DNA of 64,000 bases from Zoroaster sp. YZ-2022 (taxonomy: Eukaryota > Echinodermata > Asteroidea > Forcipulatida > Zoroasteridae): positions 20,483,365 to 20,547,364 of the forward strand of contig CM055830.1 of assembly GCA_029582265.1 (NCBI GenBank), written 5' to 3'. A program made the position numbers and the translations under genes. Of this stretch, positions 10,140-22,000 are shown one piece after another. Position 1 is the first letter of the stretch. Every line of letters starts with the position of its first letter. The notes beneath the pieces were generated by a model. That model was given only the letters and a program-made list of their open reading frames with translations, was not told the DNA's origin and did not search any database.

Positions 10140-12285
10140 GGTCTTATTAGGTGTTCGAGCTTTTAGCGTGAACACCTCTTGTTATTGTTCAGGTTTTTCT
10201 TCTCCTTCTCAATAAGACTTATCCAGAGACAAAAACATAGTTGCAAAGTTCACAGAACCTTAAAACACATAGTTAGACCTTAACGTATGTAGTTGTATAC
10301 TAAGTTGTGACGTCATAGTAGTAGGTCATCAGATATCCAATTACACTAAATCAAAGTTTAATATTTCAAAAACCATATCTCATGAACCACAAAAGATATT
10401 TTCCTCAATCTTTGCATCATCCTCTGAAAGATCTTGAATTATGTGACATTTCGTTTCACCGACAGGGTAACCTCATCAGCCTCTCCTTCCGCCGGTCGAA
10501 ACCGGGTTTCGATTGCATGCGCGTTGGCGTTTTAAATTAAGCCGCGTAGCCTTGACATGGAAATTGCGTCAACAAAAAGTTTGCCCCCAAAGTTGCCCGG
10601 CGAAAATTGTTAGCAATTTAGTTGCCCGCCCAAATTGCCCTCTTCGTGTGACAAAGCCTTATGTGAAGAAATATTCTGAATCACTATTCTGTAAATGTAT
10701 TTGTACAGCCAAAACATAGTTGCGGAGTTCAAAACCTTAAAACTTAGCACATGAACGAAGCCTTAGACCTTAACATATAGTTCAGCCTAACGCTAATGAC
10801 GTTCATGGTGAGTCATCCCAATAATGAATTATTACGTAATTAATTATAACTAGATATAAGTTTTGTCACACACACAAAACTAGGTGTTCGGTTGAAGTTA
10901 AAATGATGACGTCATCAATTCAAAAAGTTGGAGAAAGTCAAATGTTAACGTCTGGTTGAAGTTCTCGCGAGAAGTTTATTTGAATACAATACAATACTGA
11001 ATTTAGAAATTATTTTAATATTCAAACTTTGACTTCCGGTTTGGACAGGAAGTGAAAGGTCAAAGTGGGGGTCATGTTTTTGTAAATACTTTGACAATTA
11101 ACGAAATCTGTACAATGGTGCAAAACTGTGAATAGATTACCTCTTGTGGTTGTTGAGATATGATTGTTTTAAATATTAAACTTTGACTTCCTGTTTGGAC
11201 AGGAAGTAAGGTCAAATTTGGGGTCACCTTTGTGTAAAATATTTTTCGACAATTAACAATCTATACAATGGTGCAAAAATGTAAATTTTCAATTTACCTC
11301 TTGTAGTAGTTGAGATATGATTTTTAAATATTAAACTTTGACTTCCGGGTTTGGACAGGAAGTAAGGTCATTGGAGTCATTCTTTTGTAATTTTGTTTTG
11401 ACAATTAACGGTCTGTATAATGGTACACAAATTGTGAATTTACCTCTTGTGGTTGTTGCAATATGATTGTTTTAAATAGTTAAATTTTACTTCCTGTTTG
11501 GACAGCAAGTAGAGTCAAATTGGGGTCACTCTTTCTGTAAATATTTTTTCGACAATTAACAATCTGTACACAATGGAATTTGGTAAAAAACTGTGAATTT
11601 ACCTAAGTTGTGGTTGTTGAGATACATTTTTAAATTAAACTTTGACTTCCGGTATGGATAGGAAGTAAGGTCAAATTGGGGTCACCTTTTGTAAAACAAT
11701 TTTCACAATTAACAATCTATACAATGGTTAAAAAATGTCAATTTAGCTCTTGTGGTTGTTGAGATATGATTTTTTATATTAAAACTTTGACTTCCGGTTT
11801 GGACAGGAAGGTAAGGTCAAATTAGGGTCATCTTTTTTTGTAAATATTTTTGACAATTAACAGGGTCTGTACAATGGTACAACAATTGTGAATTTACCTC
11901 TTGTGGTTGTTGGGGATAGATTTGTTTAAATATTAAATTTTGATTTAATAATTCGTAATTCGATTATCAGATTTGGACGTTTGATGTCTCATTTAAAGAG
12001 TGGGAAATGTGTATCTTTTAAACCATACCTATTATTATCTATGTTGGTTACTCATTCTACGTCTGGCATACCAAATTAAAAATTTTGTTTGCATTTTTTT
12101 AGACACACTGTATATTATGAATTCCAAAACTCATAATCTCCTGAAGTAACTCTTGTCTTTTAACAACTTTAGTGATGACGCGTCATCACATATGATGCAC
12201 ACTGAAGTAACTCTCTTGTCTTTTTTGGAATAACTTTAGGTGATGACGTCATCACATGATGATGCACCTCGAACACCCTGAGGTT
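10140..12285. repeat. 2.1 kb non-autonomous repeat element with TTAGGTGTTCGAG / CTCGAACACC ends
   Basis: The left side begins CTTATTAGGTGTTCGAGC and the right side ends GCACCTCGAACACCCTGAGG, giving short inverted ends. Inside, a roughly 70-bp segment with ACATAGTTGC and CCTTAAAAC occurs twice (about 10235 and 10710). A tandem array of about 150-bp units fills 11020-11950. No protein-coding frame was recognised. Sequence of the same style appears at 62050-63490. Confidence 0.7.
11020..11950 (+). repeat. Tandem array, about 150 bp unit, six diverged units
   Basis: Each unit has AACTTTGACTTCCGG or a variant, TTTGGACAGGAAGT, GGTCAAA, then ACAATTAAC, ACAATGGT and ACCTCTTGTGGTTGTTGAG. Units start near 11022, 11180, 11333, 11485, 11637 and 11785. 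The paired TTCCGG and AGGAAGT words are inverted around TTTGGAC, so every unit carries a small imperfect palindrome resembling two facing ETS-type sites. Functional binding is not shown. Confidence 0.8.
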
Positions 12286-12935
12286 TTGTTTTTTAGCAAA
12301 CTCAATACCTCTAGTCTTTTATACCCTGTGTAGCAGATCCATCAATTGATTACTTATTTTTAAAATCACATTACATTACAGTGCAAGACTCCCCACTGAG
12401 ATACAAATTGTTACCTAAATCATCAACTTGGAGAATAATCATAAACAGCTGTGCTTGAATTATCATACCTCAATCAAAGTTGATGGTTTTGCCAGTTACA
12501 TTGATGGTAATAAACCTCACCTTTGTGACATTGTTCGTTTGACGTTAATAGACTTCGTTAGTAAGTTGTTTTGGCACTCTGAATTTAATAATTTTTAGAT
12601 ATATGTTATATATGAATTAATGAGAGAGACCATTTATCATCCACTTACGCCAAAAAAAAGGCATGTGTGTACCTTCAAATAGTTGTGGTTTATGAGGTTG
12701 TTTTAAGAGAAACACAAATATTACGCCAATACAGAAATTATCTAGACTTATATTTCTATATAAATTCAATTAATCTAGAAGACTCAGATGCACGTGTGCA
12801 GCGATGACTGAATGTTAATAATAGGTTCCAGAAGCAAGCGTAAATCAGATACAATATGATTTAAAAGATCAATGATGCAACATGTTCACCAAGACAGCAA
12901 TGGTGTATGTTGTTCTTTTCCTTCTTTCTTCCAAC
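12286..12935. other. No gene seen
   Basis: AT-rich sequence between the 2.1 kb repeat and the ISG12-like exon remnant. No recognisable features. Confidence 0.45.
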
Positions 12936-12939
12936 CCAG

Positions 12940-13160
12940 TCAACATGTTGGGAGCCGTCAGAGCCAGGCCAGGCTGGTTGTACTTCTTGCCTTCCCGATT
13001 GGCCTGTAGAGCCGCACTTCTGCAAGTCCGCAACAACCGAGCTCAGCTGGAACATCCCCATGGCTGGCCATCATTTTGGCGCCAATAGAACCTTTTTCCA
13101 CTCCAGAGGACTGCAGCCCATTTCCTCGGTGAATTGTCTTCTTGGACAAGTTTTATCCTG
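12940..13160 (-). pseudogene. ISG12/IFI27-like exon, diverged and frame-shifted
   Basis: The minus strand encodes two overlapping partial frames that together match the ISG12 (IFI6/IFI27) family pattern. One reads SSGVEKGSIGAKMMASHGDVP (glycine-small residue helix followed by K-M-M). The other, one frame away, reads LSSVVADLQKCGSTGQSG. The family has the same order: G-x-x-x-G-S-I-A-x-x-M-M, then G-x-V-A-x-L-Q-x-x-G-A-A-G. A possible splice acceptor TTGCTTCCCAG lies just upstream on the minus strand at about 13160. The local GC content is clearly higher than in the flanks. Family members are small hydrophobic proteins, mostly mitochondrial or nuclear-envelope in vertebrates, induced by interferon there. 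The match is shorter and weaker than at 35.2 and 59.9 kb. It may be a fragment or a chance resemblance. Confidence 0.5.
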
Positions 13161-13659
13161 GGAAGCAACACATTGGTATCACAACATACAAATTATCTAA
13201 TGGTTTGTATTATGTAATATCAGTAAGTCTAAAAGAACTGTTTGTGTGCAGTCATTTTAGATTTGACATGGTACTGCAACTTTTCTGGATAATACTCACA
13301 TTAAAATGTATTATCACAGTAGGGAAGTGATACAGTTGAACGCCTGTATGGAGGCAACTGGTGTGACAAAGCATCCACAGGGTGCTTTATTTCCACCGAA
13401 GTGGGACACATAAATAGGTGTTACAGTTAGAAATAAAAATAGAAGGCTGTTTGTCTCTTTAAAGAAAATAAAAAGATGTTCAGCAATTGGTTTAAAATCA
13501 GGAAGTGATATTTTCATAAGATGTTGCGATGAATGACGTACCTATCTGGTGAGGACTGTAGCAAGTACACAGTTTTTAACTGCGATATAGAAATCGTTAA
13601 TTTCCATCTCTATGATTTCATCGCGGACTTTCCCCCTGATGATGAAATACAAATCAAGG

Positions 13660-13815
13660 TGCGCATCGCCTCATACCTGCGCGTCGGTATTTTATTTATT
13701 TTATTTATTTTATTTTTGCGTGTATGAAACGATGGTCCAATTGCAGCAAAAATTGGTGGATCGATTGGAAATCTGCCGTGCTGTGCTAAACGATTTTTTT
13801 CAGGAGAACATCTGT
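13660..13815 (+). repeat. MITE family A, internal fragment
   Basis: Contains the family core ATGGTCCAATTGCAGCAAAAA, GGATCGATTGGAA, TCTGCCGTGCTGTG and AAACGA, as in the 58692-58994 copy. A short TTTTATTTATTTTA tract precedes it. Clear terminal repeats are missing, so this is a partial copy. Confidence 0.65.
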
Positions 13816-14400
13816 AATTGTAACTTGTCTGTGGGGCGACATTTTCTTCCAGTGTAGGTGTCAGCATCATCAGTTAGCCAGTTTTGCGCACCACGGTAAC
13901 GTCGTCTAGTACAAAGTTTATTTTTAAAGGACAACAATTGTTCAATGCAAAACCAGATGAAGAATTGCATTGCGTGGCAGATGTTGTCTACTCCTTCCGT
14001 CTAACCCCACCCTCAACCCCCAGTCCACAGCAGGATAAGATCAGCCGAATGACAGTATGGAGTATACATATTAATTACCCATCTTTCTCCCCAATCAGAC
14101 GCGTCAGCCAGAATTTGTCAAGGGAGTAGTTGACTCAAGTAGACTCCAGAAGATATTTGATTGAGGTCTAAAACAAACAAATGTTCAATGTTTGTTTATT
14201 TTAAAAAGAAGATATTCAGAGATATCACCCTCCTCCTGATTCTGAATAATAGCCGCAATATTTTTGCAAACATTACCGCATTTTCTTTTAAAAATATTAT
14301 TAATATCATATAAATAACGTTGATGATATAAAAAATAATATTGATTCCTGGCATACGATCCATCTAAAAAAAACCCAATCTATTTTTCGTCAGATTACGC
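13816..14400. other. No gene seen
   Basis: Intergenic sequence leading into the abnormal block. No recognisable gene or repeat. Confidence 0.4.
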
Positions 14401-15504
14401 ATTTTTATGGGACTAAAACTGGATATTGTGTGTGCTGTATGTAAATTTTATCTGCATCGCTCTCAATGCAAACATTTCTCATGGGGGAAAAACCCAATAA
14501 AAAGGGGAAAAAAGGTTCAACAATGGTCTCGTAAAAATGAAATTTATCGTGTGGCTGCGATTCTCAAACCCCATTTGGCAATTCAAATAAATAAAACCAT
14601 CTCCGAAAAACCTAATATAATTAAAAAGGACGTAGATGTATTTCGGTTGTGTTGGACTATTTTCTCAATAAATTTTTTAACATCTGTTTTTTTGGATTTT
14701 CCTGGTTCTGTTTCCTCCATCACATTTATCCTTTTCAAGAGAATCTCAATTCCCCTTACTCCTCTAGTCTTTTTCCCTTTTTTCTTCTATTTTAGCCGGG
14801 GTTTGGTGGCAGACTTAAATATGTTAAAATGATCTTTGAAATTTTTTGAAAATGTGGAATTTAATTCTGAATGGCTAAAGTATGTCTTAACACATGAACA
14901 TATACAACAAACAAAAAAATCGATAAACCATATATATTCAACAAAAGTTTGGGTCTGAAGTAGGGGGTAAATCAGAAAAAATTTGATAACTTGCCAAGGT
15001 TTTCTAGTCTAAAGTGAACACTGTAAAACGGGTTTTTGGATTCATTCGGCCCAAAAATGGGTCACCTTTTTTTGACTGGCCGTTCTTGTATTGTTCAGGG
15101 TGGTCAAAATGACAGAAAAAAACCAGTCAAACCCCATGTTGAAATTTGGGTCAACGTCAAAACAGGCTGTTGATGTTATGACTATATCTGCGCAAGTTCC
15201 CCGGGGGGGTCAATGGGCTATGATTAAAAAAAAATAATAAAACCAGTTTTTTGTTTCTAAAATATCCCAATCCAAAAATAAATTTTTTATTTTTTTTTTA
15301 CTGCCCTTTTACTACCACCCAGGGGTGTTACCCCCATTTTGGGGAGTCCCTTTAATTTCCCGTACCTTGGTTTGAATTCCATAATATGACCACAAATTAC
15401 TCATTTGTTTCAAAAAGGGATCAACATTTTTCTGTATAAATTTTGATGAAGCAGGAAACCATACTTTTTCCCTTAATATCAACAACAAAAATTATCTCGG
15501 TTTA

Positions 15505-15690
15505 CTTAAAGGGGAAAATATGGTCTATCGATTAGGAAATTTTTCCAACAGGGCATGGAGTCGATTTTTAAAAGATGAACAGTATAAAATTACTGTTTTT
15601 CGAACAACGACCTTATCATGGGGGTATTTTCAGTCACTGGTTAAATCAAAACCATTCTGTTTCCCACCCCTGTCATCTAAAATTTTCCTT
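15505..15690. repeat. MITE family B, degraded copy inside the homopolymer block
   Basis: CTTAAAGGGGAAAATATGG corresponds to the family end TTAAAGGGACAATATCG. CAACAGGGCATGGAGTCG and TTTTCAGTCACTGG follow in the expected order. The copy is recognisable but smeared. Confidence 0.55.
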
Positions 15691-15885
15691 TAAAAAAACC
15701 TTTTTGAAGCTATGAAAAATATCACAAATTTTTTCAAAATTGTTGTTGATTTCTGGAAAAATTAAAATTTTATGAAAAAAAAATTTTGAAAATTAAAAAT
15801 AAACTTTCAAAGGCTGGTTTTAATGTGTCTTTATTCAAAAAACACACTTGTGAAGAAGTTTCCAAAAATTATCCCCCCTTTAAAG

Positions 15886-16053
15886 GGACTCATTGTCAAT
15901 TAACGACTTCATCAGGGTGGAATCGATGCCCTTTTTAAAAATTTAAACCCCGGGACTAAAATCAGCCTCAATTATTCACACGATTGTTTGTGGGTTTTTC
16001 GTCACTGGTTAATCAAACCAAAATTTGATTCCGCCCTGAATCGTGACGTTAGG
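15886..16053. repeat. MITE family B, second degraded copy
   Basis: TTTAAAGGGACTCATTGTCA matches the family end. ATCAGGGTGGAATCGATGCC corresponds to CAACAGGGCATGGAATCG-GTG. TTTTTCGTCACTGG and AATCGTGACG complete the order. Homopolymer stretches replace the intervening bases. Confidence 0.55.
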
Positions 16054-19000
16054 GGTAACGTTTCCCCCATTATCGATTTCGCGATAAAAAATGACATTAC
16101 CACGATAAAAAACCGCGTATCGCGATACTGAATTTTTTGGGGGTTTTGGGTTTACAAAACATAAAAAAAAAATACAATTTTTATCCCCAAATTTGTTTAA
16201 AAAATTTACATTTTTCCCGAACCCACAAAATTCTCAATTTCCCCGAAAAAAGGGCCCCCGTCTTTAAAAATCCCAAACGAAAAAATCTTTTTTGCGTGTG
16301 GCGTATCGGCGTTTGTCGGCGACCCCCATTCCCCATATTTTATTCTAAAATTGACAATTTTTTGGTGCGCATAATTTTTTATTGTGCCCCATCGTTGATT
16401 TTTATACTTTTTTATGAAAAAATAAAGGGAAAATTTTTTACTGTTGACATTTCATCGGGGAACTTCACTGACTTCGTGGGGAAAAATTCTGAAAACTTTT
16501 TAACCAGATTTGGTGTGCATAATTAAAAGGGGTTTTTTAATGTTGTGTTCTGTTTAAAATTTTTGGGCTCCAAAAATACATATGATTGAACTTCTGTTGG
16601 GACTTTATTTAACAAAATTTAAAATTTTTTTGTTTATACAAATAGATTTTTTAACATAAACCAACAAGATAGCCCTTTAAAAAGTTGTTTCAAAATCGGA
16701 CAAAAAATTTTTTTTCATGATTATAAATTTCCCAAACCCAATTTTGAGGGTATAACCTTTTAGAGAAAAGAATAAAAAAAACAAAAAGAAACTTTTTAAA
16801 ATGTGTTGTTTTAAAAATTTATGTATTGCAACATTTAATTCACAACATTTTTACGGACACTTCTTTTTAGCATTATTTTTTTTTTCGTGATACATATCTT
16901 TCCGGAAAAAAATGGTATCGTTACACCTTTACGATACTTCCCCTTTAAAAACTCAAAAATTTTTTGTAGGCACTTTTTTTGGTTTACATTTTTTTTTGGT
17001 AAAAAATCAAGTGTTTAAAAACACGCCCAATAACATATTTCATAAGGGTTAAAAAATGGTTTTTACATGTTGTTAACATATATATATATATATATTTGTA
17101 TAAAAAAATTGTTCTAAAATTTTCAATTAAAATAATGGGGCGGTTTTGGGGCATCAATTTGTGATTTGAACAAAAGGGCCTTTGGGAAAAAGAAAACAAA
17201 TACTTTTACTACATTGTTAAACCATGGTTTCACAAGTCACTAATTTGTATTCCCCGTTCTAATTGGAAGGGATTTTTGAAATTTAAAAAAAAAAAATTGA
17301 TTGGTTTTTTCCCCAAATCAAAAATAAATAAAAAAAACATAAACCATCGTTGACGTTTGACTTATAAGTTGCTATAAACGTTTCCATTTACTCTCTGAAC
17401 CCCTTCCCCCAAAAACTATGGTGGGTTTTTTTTGAAGCAATCAAACGGTGGTTTTTAAACAAAAAAAAAATACAAACAACCAGAAAAAACAACAAATCAA
17501 CAAAAAATAATTCAAAAAACCTACAAATTAGCTGTTTTTAAAACTTTTTAAAATAAAGGGCTGTGAATGAAAATATTTTTGGGAAATAAACCCACCCCTT
17601 TAAAAGGGCCTTGATTTATAAAAATAAATTAAAAATAAAAAAAAGGTAAAAAAGGAGAACGAAAACTTTTAAAAGTTGCTTAAAGGGGGTTTAGCAAACA
17701 AACAAATAAAAAAGCAAACAAAACCCCGTTTAAACGACCACCCCCCCCCTCCTCTCCACTGATTGTAAACATAGTTTAATTCTATCAAGTAAATTAAATT
17801 GTTTTCACATGTATTTATAAGGTACATGTAACATTTATACATTTTCAATTCATCTTAATTTTTTCTCTTATTAAAATTTAAAATTTAAAAAAAATCGTTT
17901 CATCAAATTAATTTTAAAAAAAGGGAAAACCCAAAAAAGAGCGAAAAGTTTTAAAATACCGGGGAAAGATCATATTTGTGAACATTTTTGGTTGGGTCCT
18001 CCCCTTTTTGACACCATTTTGTTCCATGAAAAAAAATCATTAAACTAGCATTGTCCTATGTCGTCCAATATTATCTCACTTTTTCATTAAAAAATTATTT
18101 ACACTGTTTTGAAAAGAAAAAAAAAATCAAGTCTGTCCTGTAATTTTCAAAGTTTCTATTTAAAAAAATAAATATCTTGGATAATATGTGGGGGATTATT
18201 TTTTTGTTGATTAATCTAAAACCAACGATTCCCTGTCCTGTTTATCGTAACGATATTGCCTTTAATTAAACATATATTCGATTTGAGGGCCAAAAAAAAG
18301 TTTAAAAACCCCCACCGACCGACCCAAAATGCTGAAATCTCGGTCGGTTTTTTTTTAAAATTCCGTCATTTGGGTTTTTTAATAAACACCAATTTTTTTT
18401 AAAAACATAATACGTTTGATTTTGAAATTTCCCTTTTTTGGGCCGTACCCGACTCAATCTACTGTTTTCAAATCAATGGGACCCTCCCGGGGCACTGCCT
18501 TCCAAAATTTCGACTCAAACCCTTTTTCCCAATCGTGGTCTCCGTTGCTGGCTCCCCACTTTTGGGTTTTCAAAGTTGGGCCGATCTACCCCTTTTAAAA
18601 AGAAAACCCCCGTTTATTTGGGATTGCCCAATATGGATAATTTGTGTAAATGGGGAAAATACAACAAAATGGGGATCTTTTTTTCGAACAAAAATTCCCT
18701 TTTGATAGGTACAAAATTTTTAATATCATAGCCCAAAGGATGCATAAAATTTTAGAACAAAAAAAATTTTGAAATTTTAAAAAAAGTTGTTTGGTTTATA
18801 AAAATTTAATATGGATTCTTTTATTCTTTTGGGGGCCTCGCCCTGAATTTCTTTGAAAAAACGGTATGTGGTTTGGGTTTAATCATTTCAATCTTAAAAG
18901 GACATCAAAGGGGAAAAAAAAATAAAAAGGGGCCCACCGACCCCTTAAATATTTTGGAGCAACTCCAAAAAAAAAAAAATTTTCCATGAGGCCGGTTTGC

Positions 19001-22000
19001 CGGCAAAAACAAAGGCAATCGTTCTTCCGGGGAATGATTCGCCAAGTTGAAATTTTAACTTTGCGCCTTCCGGAATATTTTCCCGGAACCATTGTCGACG
19101 TCAGAATTTCAAAAAGGGTGGCACATATAATCCCCCATTTTATTATTTTTTATTATTATTATCATGCTGGTCGGAAACCCAAATTTAATCCCAAAGGGCC
19201 CATTCTTCAGTGGACACCAGCGGTATTCAAACCCAGTGCCCCCCTGCACCACCCCCAACTCCACCGTAAAACCGAACAACAATGTTCAAAAACTGACAGC
19301 AATCTCAATCTTTTTTTTTGGTGGGTTTCCTTTTTTTCTTCGGATGCCTTTTTTGAAATTGACAATTTTAACAACGGAAATAAACCCTTCGAATTAAAGC
19401 GAACCACTACCAAATCTACTTTTTTGGGGTTTGCCTCTCGTTTTAAAAAAAAATTAATTCAACATTATTTTATTATATTTTTAAAAAAAACATTCATTAT
19501 TATTTTTAAACCAGGCAAAAGGAATTTCATTATCGGCTAAAACTTTTGTTTTTCCTTTTAAATGAAAAGATTTCTCCCTAACTCTTTCAACGGGTGACTT
19601 TCCTCATCTGGGCCCATTTCAGTTCCCCCAAACAGGTTAATGGCGTATTTTTTCCCTCCATACACCCCACCCCGCTGATGCCGTTGGGGAATTAAAAGAT
19701 ACAAGTCCATTATTCCCCCCAGCGCCCACGCCTCGCTATCGGTCCAGCTATAAAATTTTAGACTTGGGTTTTTCTGTTTTAAAAACAAAAAAGAACTATC
19801 ACAATTCTAAACTTGAAACTCTGCCAAAAAAACCCCGACTGCTAAACTCTAAAAACAATTCCTTGGTTTTCCCCTACATTTTTAATTACATTTTTTCAAA
19901 AAACAACCAATTCAATGGTTTACTCTTTTGCTAAAGTTCCAAAAAGGGATCTTCTTTTTTGTTCCTGGAAAAACCGGCCTTCCAAAAACCACCTTTCCCC
20001 GTTTTAAAACACTTTCCCCGTTCCTCAATTGGACCTTTAATCATGGCAGGTAAAAGGCCTCAGGTGACCTCTACGTGTTGGGGGAAAAAAGGGCCCGGAG
20101 AACAGAGAGGAAGAGGAAAAGGGGAGTAAGGGGGAGGAGGAGAAAGGAAGGCGAGCCAAATTTTTAATGAAATCAGCCAATTTGGTTGACATTACTCAAT
20201 TCCCAACAATAAATTTATCTGTTTCCTGCATTTTCATATTGTTTTTGTGGGCCTAAAATCTTTTTTTTCAGTTAGTTATCAATGAACATTTTATTATATA
20301 TTAATAACAAATAAAGTTTTCTTTTCCTTTTGTTTTCGTTTCATCATTCTGTACATCCCCCAAAAAAACATTAAACATTTCTTACAATGTTTCTCATTTT
20401 CAAATACTGGTTCTTTTGGTTTGCCAAAAAAGGTAACATTTTTTACAGAAATCTAACAATGTTTTGGGATCAACTATTGCATATTTTGTGGATTTTAATT
20501 TATCCCCCCAGTGTTTTGATGCTCTGTAGAGATATTCATATGATACTGTGTATCGTTTTTTGGAAAAAATCGTTTTTAGAAGAAAAAATGGTTTGAGTGC
20601 AGTGTTTCATTTTCAAAGTTTTTGGAGTTTTTACAAAATGCTTTTTCGTTTTTGTTTGAGTTTTGGGAAAATTGGTTGTTTGGAAACGTGTTTTTAAAAA
20701 ATTTGGGGAAAAATGTAATATATTTTAACATCACGATTTTTTCAATTATAAGACTATAGGTTCAAATGGGTTTTTCCTAACCTTTAAAACCTCATTTAAT
20801 CGCTGGTTAAATAGTTAAAACATTTTTCTTTGTCATTTTGTTCCTCAGATTCAAACCCCGGTTTTTAAAATTCCTTATTCTGAACAGATGCCCAAAAATT
20901 CTAATAGTTTCATGAAAAACTTCATAAATGTGGTTATTTTTCCCTTCTGATGTACAAAACCATGGGTATTTGTGTTTTGGTGTGATGGATAAAACAAAAA
21001 ACAGCCCCAAACAACTTTTGAGTGATTTCCATCAAACTTACCCTATAAATTATCCATTTAATAATAGTCTGGGTTTTTTTGGGGTGTAAAATCCGTAAAT
21101 CAAAGATGTAAGATTAACAATTAAATTTTTCTTTGTTGAAACACCGCCTGCTCCCAACGGGTGTTTTTAAGCTAGACCGAATGGTTTTTCAACATGCGCC
21201 CTCGCGTTCATTTTGATTTGATTTAACCACACACACAAATGGGTGCCCGTGGGCCCCGCAAGTAAAAAAAATTTAAAGTCGGCGGAAAAAAAAAAAAAGA
21301 AAATGTCATTCTTAGAAATTTTGATAAAACAAAAAAAAACTTTTTTTTAATTTTGGATACTGACAAAAAAAAAAAAAGAGGAAAAAACCCATTTTATTCC
21401 CAGTCAACTTCAAAATTTAAAAAAGCGTTTCAAAAAATGTTTATAAACAAAAAAACCATTGTCAACGTGAAAATATTTTATACATTTTCTTTCTTGGGGA
21501 ATATAAATTTAAGTGTGGGGCATTTTTTTTTAACTTTTACTTCCAATCCCTTGCGCCTGTTTCTTTTTTAAAATTCATTTTACAATTCTCTGTGCAACGC
21601 GCGCGACGCAGTAACTTTTTTGTTTGACCCAGTCATTATGATCTGCGATGTGGGGGGTACGAGGAAACGTCATAAAGCGGGCTTTTAAAAACTACAAGCA
21701 CAATATAATAAACGTATACACAAAAATTCCCAAAGCACTGGTGGGGTTTGCTACTCTTTTATAGTCCCGGGGCCTGAAGTATTCATTTCCCCATAAAAAA
21801 CCCCAACGTACGAATGATTTATTCATGTAATATAATTTATTTTTTTTCATGATGAGTTTCAAATTTTAAACAAGGCAAAAAAATGTCATTGGAGTACAAA
21901 CAGAGTTAAAGTTTCTCTATAGGGAAATTTAAAAGGGGGGTGGTAAAAAAAAACTTTTTTAATGCATATGGGATAATACATGAGAGGAAACCCCCCATCC

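Noticed and set aside
14407..14832. Open frame of 141 residues on the plus strand
   Set aside because: At the edge of the abnormal block; no recognisable motif, composition follows the homopolymer bias.
18986..19540. Longest open frame (184 residues) in the window outside repeats
   Set aside because: It lies in the homopolymer-inflated block, is composed of low-complexity Lys/Phe/Asn/Pro text and shows no family motif.
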